From Deltaproteobacteria bacterium (GTDB lineage Bacteria; Desulfobacterota; Desulfuromonadia; Geobacterales; Pseudopelobacteraceae), in assembly GCA_016219145.1 (NCBI GenBank), contig JACRCG010000249.1, positions 1 through 5,544 on the forward strand: 5,544 bases of DNA. The letters are read 5' to 3'. Position 1 is the first letter of the stretch; each line of letters begins with the position of its first letter. This document shows, in pieces, positions 1 to 4,916 of this stretch. The notes under the pieces are model-generated. The model was not told where the DNA came from. It did no database searches and saw only the letters and a program-made list of their open reading frames with translations. The position numbers and the translations under genes were made by a program.

Positions 1-238
1 AGGAGACGAGATGTAGCGGCGCGAAGTTGCCCAGATAAAATGTTGTAAAAGCCGATTTCAAGTGTTCCGTGGTCACTCCCCTGATGACCTCGTTTTCCAG
101 GATATACTGCCGGTCATCCCAGTTGATCAGGAACTCGTGCCCTAACGCCGGCCAGAAAATCGCAAACGATATGGCCGCAAGCAGGGCCATTAGCAGAAAA
201 TGGCGCTGCCTGTCGTTTAAACGGATAATGTATGACAT
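1..238 (-). CDS. TMTC-like / GT-C family membrane protein, N-terminal fragment
   Basis: Reading the minus strand from ATG at 238 gives 79 residues with no stop before the window edge, so only the N-terminus is present. Residues 13-32 form one hydrophobic segment (FLLMALLAAISFAIFWPAL region). It is followed by INWDDRQYILEN (residues 38-49) with the acidic pair D41-D42, then VIRGVTTEHLKSAF and NFAPLHLVS (71-79). This order, a first membrane helix, an exposed loop with a DD pair and then an N-x-x-PLH stretch, matches the bacterial relatives of eukaryotic TMTC proteins. Those are multi-pass GT-C-fold proteins that usually carry C-terminal TPR repeats and are often annotated only as TPR proteins. 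Transfer of a sugar from a lipid donor is a family-level guess. The ribosome site is weak (GAGGCGG, about 15 bases upstream). The gene is divergent from the Sel1 gene. Confidence 0.8.
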   Translation of the reverse strand, partial: MSYIIRLNDRQRHFLLMALLAAISFAIFWPALGHEFLINWDDRQYILENEVIRGVTTEHLKSAFTTFYLGNFAPLHLVS

Positions 239-382
239 GGATTGACTCGACCGCCTCGGGTTGGATTTCTCAGGCCAGCTGAATTTCTTTTATCACCATT
301 CCTTGCAATATCCATGCGGAAAAAGTTTGTTGCCGCAGCCAATGCCAGGTTACCGGATCTTCGCCGTTGATAAAATTAATTG

Positions 383-410
383 TTGTAAATTATTGATGTA
401 TAACTATAAT
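383..410 (+). promoter_or_regulatory. Sigma70-type promoter for the Sel1-cytochrome unit
   Basis: A perfect -10 hexamer TATAAT lies at 405-410. The -35-like TTGTAA at 383-388 matches four of six consensus positions, with a 16-base spacer. Surrounding DNA is AT-rich. Initiation would fall near 416-418, leaving a leader of about 128 bases before the ATG at 545. The call rests on consensus match only. Confidence 0.6.
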
Positions 411-525
411 AGCAGTCATTACCCATCCGCAATAATCAAAAATACTCTTCACATATCGTCTGACAGTCTACGCAAGTGCTGTAGTTACCCGATCCATGAT
501 GTTCCCGGTCACCTCACCGATGAAT

Positions 526-533
526 AAAGGAGG
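526..533 (+). promoter_or_regulatory. Ribosome binding site of the Sel1 gene
   Basis: AAAGGAGG is a near-perfect Shine-Dalgarno sequence ending 11 bases before ATG 545. It supports that start, which also opens a signal peptide. Confidence 0.85.
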
Positions 534-544
534 AATATCAACGA

Positions 545-2407
545 ATGTCACGTCATTTCAGACTCAAAGCAGCCTGCGGCGCTACACTGGCTGTACTGGC
601 ATTGGGCGTTTACTTGCTGGAATCAAGGCCGGCGATGGCCGAAGGCATGGATGAGCAGACCCGCGGCATACTCTCCGGACTGCCGGAAACTGCCGGGTTG
701 GTTCAGGGGGCAACCATCGCCAACAATCCGGCCGCGATGACTTCCATCGGCAGGATTTTCCGGGAAGGACGCGGGGTGCCGCGCAATGATCCGGCGGCAG
801 CCTTCTGGTTCGGCAGGGCAGCCGACAGGGACGACCCTGATGCATATTATGAGTTGGGACTTATGCATCTGGCAGGCGAAGGGGTTGAAAAGGACGAAAA
901 AGCTGCTGCCCGCTGGATTCGCATGTCGGCAGTGCAGGGGAACCCCATGGCGCAGTACCGCTTTGCGCAGCTATACGATGGATACGGCAGTTTCACGCCG
1001 GACCATGCGAAGGCCGCCAAGTGGTACAGAGAAGCTGCCGACAAGGGGATCAGCAAGGCCTGTTACCATCTCGGACTGCTGTACGAGTCCGGAAAAGGAG
1101 TTGTGAAAGATGAAACTGCCGCGGCCGGCTGGTATCGCAATGCCGCTGAAAACGGGCTGCCAGAAGCCCAGTACCGTTTATCTGTGATGCTGCAGGAAGG
1201 TCGCGGCACCGGCAGGGATACCGGGCAGTCTTTGTTGTGGCTGAGAAAAGCGGTCGACCAGGGGTTGTCTCTGGCCCAATACCGTTTGGGGATGATGATG
1301 CTGGATGGCAGGGACCTGGAGAAAGATGGCTCCGGTGGAGCGGCACTGATTTCAATGGCCGCCAGCCAGGGCTTGATCGAAGCTGTCTACGCCAAAGCGA
1401 TCATACTCCAGGAAGGGCGTCTCCTTGCAAAGGATGAGTCGCAGGCCGCAGCCTTGATCACGGACGCTGCCGAAAAAGGGCTGGCTGCCGCTCAATACCG
1501 CCTGGCGGAAATGCTTCAGCAGGGAAGCACTTTGAAGAAAAACGAACCTGCGGCTGCCGCGTGGTACCGCAAGGCTTCTGAACAGGGCTTGAGCGATGCG
1601 CAGTATCAACTGGCATTGTTGCTTGAAGAAGGACGCGTAATCGACAAAAACGAAGTTGAAGCGGCCGGATGGTACAGAAAAGCCGCCGAGCAGTCCAATG
1701 CCGACGCCCGCTATCGGCTGGCTGTTTTGCTGGAAGAGGGGCGGGGCATCGGCAAAAATGAGGAATCGGCGGCAAATTGGTATCAGAAAGCCGCGGAGCA
1801 GGGCATAGCACTCGCCTCTTATCGCCTCGGCATGTTGTTCCTGGAGGGAAGAGGAATCAAGAGGAACGAGGCGAATGCGTCAGCATGGTTAACAAAGGCG
1901 GCTGATGCCGGTATTGTTGATGCCCGCTATCGGCTTGGAATGATCTTTCACTCCGGCCTGGGCGGCCAGCGCGACCAGGCCCGGGCCGTAACACTCTTTA
2001 CCCAGGCCGCACAGGAGGGACATACACAGGCGCAAGCGATACTCGGTTTCATCACTGAAAACGGACTGGGAGTCAGGCAGGAGTACAATACCGCTGCAAA
2101 GTGGTATCAAAAAGCGGCCGAAAAGGGCAACAGTGATGCACAGTTCAATCTCGGCAATTTATATGCCCGTGGCGAGGGAGTTGCGAAATCCTACTCCAAT
2201 GCGCTTGCCCTTTACAGCAAGGCGGCTGAACAGGGACATTCCATGGCGGCATACAACATAGGCACCCTGTATGTGAACGGCCTGGGAGTCGAGACTGACC
2301 GGCAGAAGGCCGCAGAGTGGTTCAAGCGCTCGGCACAGCAGGGAAACCTCCCCGCAAAGCAGATGCTCCAGGTGATACTGTCAGACAGAATACCGAAAAT
2401 TCCATGA
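545..2407 (+). CDS. Exported Sel1-repeat (SLR/TPR-like) protein, 15 full repeats
   Basis: This 620-residue protein begins with a signal peptide: basic start SRHFRLK, hydrophobic core at about 9-25, likely cleavage after A30-M31-A32. After a linker (33-60), residues 61-600 are fifteen consecutive Sel1-like repeats, each 36 residues, plus a 20-residue partial repeat at the end. The consensus is roughly A-x-Y-x-LGxLYxxGxGVxKDxxxAAxWYxKAAEQG. Sel1 repeats fold as paired helices stacked into a superhelix that binds other proteins. No catalytic domain, membrane anchor or Cys cluster is visible, so a periplasmic or extracellular scaffold or adaptor is the likely role. Repeats 6 and 7 (241-312) are the most degenerate, with ALI replacing the usual WY. 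The only Cys in the signal region (C11) lies before the hydrophobic core, so this is not a lipoprotein. The next gene, a multiheme cytochrome, starts 43 bp downstream and is probably co-transcribed; a role in its assembly or placement is inference. The partner is unknown. Confidence 0.92.
   Translation: MSRHFRLKAACGATLAVLALGVYLLESRPAMAEGMDEQTRGILSGLPETAGLVQGATIANNPAAMTSIGRIFREGRGVPRNDPAAAFWFGRAADRDDPDAYYELGLMHLAGEGVEKDEKAAARWIRMSAVQGNPMAQYRFAQLYDGYGSFTPDHAKAAKWYREAADKGISKACYHLGLLYESGKGVVKDETAAAGWYRNAAENGLPEAQYRLSVMLQEGRGTGRDTGQSLLWLRKAVDQGLSLAQYRLGMMMLDGRDLEKDGSGGAALISMAASQGLIEAVYAKAIILQEGRLLAKDESQAAALITDAAEKGLAAAQYRLAEMLQQGSTLKKNEPAAAAWYRKASEQGLSDAQYQLALLLEEGRVIDKNEVEAAGWYRKAAEQSNADARYRLAVLLEEGRGIGKNEESAANWYQKAAEQGIALASYRLGMLFLEGRGIKRNEANASAWLTKAADAGIVDARYRLGMIFHSGLGGQRDQARAVTLFTQAAQEGHTQAQAILGFITENGLGVRQEYNTAAKWYQKAAEKGNSDAQFNLGNLYARGEGVAKSYSNALALYSKAAEQGHSMAAYNIGTLYVNGLGVETDRQKAAEWFKRSAQQGNLPAKQMLQVILSDRIPKIP
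725..2344 (+). repeat. Fifteen in-frame 108-bp Sel1 repeat units
   Basis: The coding DNA for residues 61-600 divides into fifteen units of exactly 108 bp with no insertion or deletion between them. The units have diverged in sequence. Repeats 9 and 10 (1589-1804) are among the closest pairs, with 24 of 36 residues identical by hand count. Repeats 6 and 7 (1265-1480) are the most diverged from consensus. Confidence 0.9.
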
Positions 2408-2433
2408 CTGCATTTTTATCCGATTCAATCCAG

Positions 2434-2440
2434 AGAGAGG
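2434..2440 (+). promoter_or_regulatory. Ribosome binding site supporting the GTG start of the cytochrome gene
   Basis: AGAGAGG ends 10 bases before GTG 2451. The next in-frame start, ATG 2487, has no such site and would remove the basic residue of the signal peptide, so GTG 2451 is preferred. Confidence 0.6.
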
Positions 2441-2450
2441 GCCTTTACGA

Positions 2451-3251
2451 GTGAAGCCATTACCGGTGCCGGCCACTTTTACCGCCATGCTTGCCGCGCT
2501 GTTTTTTATGCTGATTGCCATACCTGCAGCTGCCCTGGAAGTCCTGGACTATGTCTATTCGATCCGGGAGGGAGGAACGGTCGTCTTCAGCCATGACAAA
2601 CACTTCAAGGCGCTTTTGCCCAAAGACGGGGTAACGGGCGATTCCTGCACGATCTGCCATACGACCATCTACAGTACCCGCGGCAGGCGGACTTTCACCA
2701 TGGCAGAGATGTATAAAGGTCGCTCCTGTGGAGCGTGTCACGGCAAACGCGCCTTTTCGCTTTCAAAATGCGGCCTGTGCCACACGGTAAAGGATGTGAC
2801 CTATCGCGTCTTTCCTACCGGTGATGTCGTTTTCCCACATACCGTTCATATATCCAAAATCCAGTGCGATGCCTGTCATCCACGTCTGTTCAAGGCGGGC
2901 CGGAACCGTCCGGTCGGAATGGCAGCGATGGAAAAGGGCAAGTCGTGCGGCGCCTGCCACAATGCCAAAAAGGCTTTTGCCCTGGGAGACTGTTCCCGAT
3001 GCCATCTGGCCGGCAATGTGCTGATGAAGGCGAAAAAACCGTGGGCAGTCACCTTCAATCACGCGGCCCACCTGCCCGCATACAAATGCATCGATTGCCA
3101 TCCGGGAATTTTCAGACTTGGCTACGAGAAGTCCAGACCACGCATGACCATGACGGACATGAGCAACGGCAAGTCATGCGGAGCATGCCATGATGACCGG
3201 ACCGCCTTCACGGCACGCCTCAACTGTCACAGGTGCCATGACAACATGTAA
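2451..3251 (+). CDS. Exported nonaheme c-type cytochrome with three c7-like triheme domains
   Basis: The 266-residue product starts at GTG and has a signal peptide (K2, hydrophobic core about 13-25, cleavage probably after A26-A27-A28). It contains nine CXXCH heme-attachment motifs, at C66, C93, C107, C139, C166, C181, C213, C243 and C259. They form three similar domains (about 44-111, 126-185, 200-263). Each reads FxHxxH, CXXCH, an MxxM-x-x-GxSCGACH block, an AF stretch and a final CXXCH. This resembles the c7-type triheme domain found repeated in Geobacter multiheme cytochromes such as the twelve-heme c7 polymers; family assignment is from memory. Each domain offers only two His outside the heme motifs (H48/H51, H130/H133, H204/H207), so one heme per domain probably uses another ligand, plausibly a Met of MxxM. 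The protein would carry electrons in the periplasm or at the cell surface. It lacks a lipobox and any membrane segment after the signal. It lies 43 bp after the Sel1 gene, probably in one operon. Redox partners are unknown. Confidence 0.93.
   Translation: MKPLPVPATFTAMLAALFFMLIAIPAAALEVLDYVYSIREGGTVVFSHDKHFKALLPKDGVTGDSCTICHTTIYSTRGRRTFTMAEMYKGRSCGACHGKRAFSLSKCGLCHTVKDVTYRVFPTGDVVFPHTVHISKIQCDACHPRLFKAGRNRPVGMAAMEKGKSCGACHNAKKAFALGDCSRCHLAGNVLMKAKKPWAVTFNHAAHLPAYKCIDCHPGIFRLGYEKSRPRMTMTDMSNGKSCGACHDDRTAFTARLNCHRCHDNM
2580..3239 (+). repeat. Three tandem triheme-domain coding units
   Basis: Domain 1 is encoded at 2580-2783, domain 2 at 2826-3005 and domain 3 at 3048-3239. They align by FxHxxH and by the near-identical (K/R)SCGACH second heme site. 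Domain 1 has 14 residues between its His pair and first heme Cys, whereas domains 2 and 3 have five, so domain 1 carries an insertion of about nine residues. This points to internal duplication followed by divergence. Confidence 0.85.
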
Positions 3252-3340
3252 TACGGATAAGCACAGGTTATGAGGTCAGGGTGAAAAGCAGTATCGAGGA
3301 AGGTCGCGGGGACTGCGGCTAACATCTCGCAACTATCAGG

Positions 3341-3380
3341 AAACAAAAAGGGCCTGACTGTGAAGTCAGGCCCTGTAATG
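3341..3380 (-). terminator. Rho-independent terminator of tRNA-Lys, probably bidirectional
   Basis: A perfect 10-bp stem pairs GGGCCTGACT (3350-3359) with AGTCAGGCCC (3364-3373) around a 4-base loop. Read on the minus strand it is followed by TTTTTGTTT, a proper U-tract, and it begins 10 bases past the tRNA CCA end. Read on the plus strand the trailing TGTAATGTTT is a poor U-tract, but the hairpin lies about 100 bases after the cytochrome stop codon and may also end that transcript. Confidence 0.88.
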
Positions 3381-3382
3381 TT

Positions 3383-3458
3383 TGGTGAGCCGCGTTGGGG
3401 TCGAACCAACGACCACCTGATTAAAAGTCAGGTGCTCTACCGACTGAGCTAGCGGCTC
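3383..3458 (-). tRNA. tRNA-Lys (anticodon UUU)
   Basis: The minus strand folds into a complete 76-base cloverleaf. The acceptor arm GAGCCGC pairs with GCGGCTC, the D arm is GCTC/GAGC, the anticodon arm CCTGA/TCAGG encloses loop CTTTTAA, and the T arm GTTGG/CCAAC encloses TTCGACC. The anticodon TTT at 3423-3425 decodes lysine codons AAA and AAG. The discriminator A and the 3' CCA (3383-3385) are encoded in the DNA. No direct-repeat copy of the 3' end was noticed in the window, so there is no sign that it serves as an integration site here. Confidence 0.97.
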
Positions 3459-3471
3459 AAAGAGAAACAGA

Positions 3472-3500
3472 TTTTTACTACATCACTCACACATATTCAA
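3472..3500 (-). promoter_or_regulatory. Predicted promoter of tRNA-Lys
   Basis: On the minus strand TTGAAT (3495-3500) and TAAAAA (3472-3477) lie 17 bases apart; each matches four of six consensus positions. Initiation would fall about 7-10 bases before the mature tRNA 5' end at 3458. The upstream A-tracts support it. Confidence 0.55.
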
Positions 3501-3503
3501 CTC

Positions 3504-3526
3504 TTTTTTTCTATTTTTTGTTTTTT
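3504..3526 (-). promoter_or_regulatory. A-tract (UP-element-like) region upstream of the tRNA promoter
   Basis: On the minus strand three A-runs of 6, 6 and 7 bases (3521-3526, 3514-3519, 3504-3510) sit directly upstream of the -35. This is where UP elements of strong stable-RNA promoters bind the RNA polymerase alpha subunit. The role is inferred from composition and position. On the plus strand the T-runs have no stem before them, so they are not a terminator. Confidence 0.5.
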
Positions 3527-3532
3527 GACTAT

Positions 3533-4807
3533 TTATCCCTGTTTTTCATTTAAGGGGAATTTGTTGCGCTTCTGATGTTTATCCAGATACATCAACTCAT
3601 CCGCGCGCTTGAGCGCTGCCAGCAACTCGTCTCCTGACTGGGCGGTCGCGATGCCGAGCGACAATCCGCCACCATGCAGCTCTGAAGCAGATGATTCAAT
3701 ATTACTCCTGATCCGGTCTACTGCATCCTGGGCCGTCTGCCGGTCCGTATGGGGAAGCAGAACGGCGAACTCGTCCCCCCCTATTCGCGCAACGACATCG
3801 GCGGCACGAAACACTGTCAGGATGGCCGAGGCGGTTGCCTGGATCAGCTGGTCTCCCGCATCGTGACCTTCTGAATCGTTAACGGTCTTCAGTCCATCCA
3901 CATCCGCCACAATGATGCTGACCGGATACTCGCGACTGGCTTCAAGCCTTTTCATTTCGGCATCAAAATATACACGATTGTACAGACCGGTCAGGGAATC
4001 ATGCGTGCTGAGATAATGCAGGCTTTCTTCATACTTTTTCCGATCGGTGATATCCTGCGCCACCTTCAGATATTTGATTATGTTTCCGGCAGAATCGAAT
4101 ACCGGACTGATTTTCACCCATTCCCAGTAGATCTGGCCATTTTTACGCCGATTGGCCAGCTCGCATTCCCATTCCTTGCCGGAAGTGATCGTTTTCCACA
4201 GATCCCGGTAAACCTCGGGAGGGTTGATTTCAGACTTCAGAAAACGTGGGTTCCGACCGATAACCTCAGCCTTTTCGTAGCCGGTGACCCGGCAGAACAT
4301 CGCATTTACATATTCAATGCTGCCATCCAGCGCGGCAATGACCACCGGAGCCGGCGCCTGCTCCATGGCCTGGGACAGGAGCTGGATCATCTCGCCCTGC
4401 TTCTGCACTCGCCGCTCCATCTGAATTAAATCGTTGCATTGACCGATGGTCTGCGATAATTTTGCGAAGTCCACCGGCTTCTGCGCAAACTGGCTTATGC
4501 CTATCGCTATGCATTCAAGCAGGTATTCGGTATCGCTGTAAGCAGTCAGCACGATGATATGACAATCGGGTTTGATCATGCGGATCTGGCTGGCCATCTC
4601 CAGACCATCCATCCTGGGCATCATTATATCTGAAAGGACGACATCCGGCATATTCTGCCTGTAAAGGGCAAGCCCTTCAACGCCATCGGACGCCACATAC
4701 AGTGTACTCACTATCCGCCTCAAGAGGCCGGACACCTGTTCGCGCGTACTCTGTTCATCCTCTACGTACAACAAAGATATATCGTACTTTTCAATTTGGC
4801 CTTGCAT
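3533..4807 (-). CDS. Response regulator with REC-PAS-GGDEF domains (diguanylate cyclase)
   Basis: This 424-residue soluble protein would make c-di-GMP from two GTP under phosphorylation control. The receiver domain (about 9-128) has acidic E16 and D17, phospho-acceptor D60 in LSDIMMPRMDG, T88 and K110. A PAS domain with its PAC end (about 145-258, closing in YLKVAQDITDRKKYEE) follows. The linker SLHYLSTHDSLTGLYNR leads into the GGDEF domain (about 265-415). The signature GGDEF is at 343-347. Metal-site residues D302 and D345, guanine-contact residues N310 and D319, and the inhibitory-site R334-A-A-D337 five residues before GGDEF are all present, so an active, product-inhibited enzyme is expected. 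There is no membrane segment or EAL domain, and no kinase gene is visible nearby. The ATG at 4807 gives a full receiver start; its ribosome site is modest (GGAG at 4820-4823, 12 bases away). No terminator separates it from the tRNA 74 bp downstream. What the PAS domain binds cannot be told. Confidence 0.95.
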   Translation of the reverse strand: MQGQIEKYDISLLYVEDEQSTREQVSGLLRRIVSTLYVASDGVEGLALYRQNMPDVVLSDIMMPRMDGLEMASQIRMIKPDCHIIVLTAYSDTEYLLECIAIGISQFAQKPVDFAKLSQTIGQCNDLIQMERRVQKQGEMIQLLSQAMEQAPAPVVIAALDGSIEYVNAMFCRVTGYEKAEVIGRNPRFLKSEINPPEVYRDLWKTITSGKEWECELANRRKNGQIYWEWVKISPVFDSAGNIIKYLKVAQDITDRKKYEESLHYLSTHDSLTGLYNRVYFDAEMKRLEASREYPVSIIVADVDGLKTVNDSEGHDAGDQLIQATASAILTVFRAADVVARIGGDEFAVLLPHTDRQTAQDAVDRIRSNIESSASELHGGGLSLGIATAQSGDELLAALKRADELMYLDKHQKRNKFPLNEKQG

Positions 4808-4916
4808 GCCTGATATTATCTCCGGTATTGATGACCACTATAGTTTGGTTTAGTTTAGCCGGATTTTTATTAGATGCAAGCAATAATAAATTTCAATAAT
4901 TAGAACAGGGTGGCAA
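4808..4916. promoter_or_regulatory. Divergent intergenic region between cyclase and DUF362 genes
   Basis: This 109-bp AT-rich gap must hold start signals for both flanking genes. On the plus strand TATAGT (4839-4844) is a good -10, but its -35 partner 17 bases upstream (TTATCT, 4816-4821) is poor. On the minus strand TTGAAA (4891-4896) is a good -35, but the -10 at 18-base spacing (TAATAA, 4867-4872) is poor. Three direct 5-bp units GTTTG-GTTTA-GTTTA lie at 4843-4857, just after the plus-strand -10. The core elements are weak calls. Confidence 0.35.
4907..4913 (+). promoter_or_regulatory. Ribosome binding site of the DUF362 gene
   Basis: AGGGTGG has its AGGG core six bases before ATG 4917, supporting that start. 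Confidence 0.5.

Larger units (their letters stand above)
239..544. other. 306-bp divergent intergenic region
   Basis: This gap separates the minus-strand TMTC-like gene from the plus-strand Sel1 gene. It becomes clearly AT-rich around 361-410, where the rightward promoter lies. The stretch 411-544 would be a leader of about 128 bases. It shows only small hairpins: an imperfect one around CTACGC/GCTGTAG near 468-484, and a 4-bp CGGT/ACCG stem at 506-519 whose loop contains CCTC, complementary to GAGG of the ribosome site at 530-533. No convincing minus-strand promoter, riboswitch or small gene was seen. An open frame beginning at TTG 261 spans the promoter and is judged non-coding. Confidence 0.6.

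Noticed and set aside
440..525. Possible c-di-GMP/cGAMP (GEMM) riboswitch: TACGCAAGTGC followed by GTAGTTACC and GAT resembles fragments of the motif
   Set aside because: The preceding CAAACC-GNRA helix and the GGGACGCAAAGCC core are missing, and the stems cannot be completed. A covariance-model search would settle it.
261..527. 88-codon open frame starting at TTG before the Sel1 gene
   Set aside because: It has no ribosome site, crosses the strong promoter at 383-410, sits in AT-rich non-coding-like DNA, and its product shows no recognisable domain or sensible composition.
575..580. Lipoprotein signal on the Sel1 protein (LKAAC, C11)
   Set aside because: The Cys precedes the hydrophobic core and has Lys at -3, so it is not a lipobox. 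A standard A-M-A cleavage site follows at residue 32.
1458..1811. Minus-strand open frame opposite the Sel1 repeats
   Set aside because: It is Pro/Arg/Cys-rich and arises from the repeated codons of the Sel1 gene; it is a shadow frame, as are the other overlapping frames in the coding regions.
3383..3458. tRNA as the attachment site of an integrated element
   Set aside because: No integrase gene and no repeated copy of the tRNA 3' end is seen in the window.
3504..3526. Plus-strand terminator at the T-runs
   Set aside because: No GC-rich stem precedes the T-runs on the plus strand. Read on the other strand they fit an upstream promoter element.
4200..4270. LOV-like photosensor in the PAS domain (GRNPRFLKS, residues 184-192)
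   Set aside because: The photoactive Cys of the LOV motif NCRFLQ is Pro here, so flavin-adduct photochemistry is not expected. The fragment is ordinary for PAS domains of this type.
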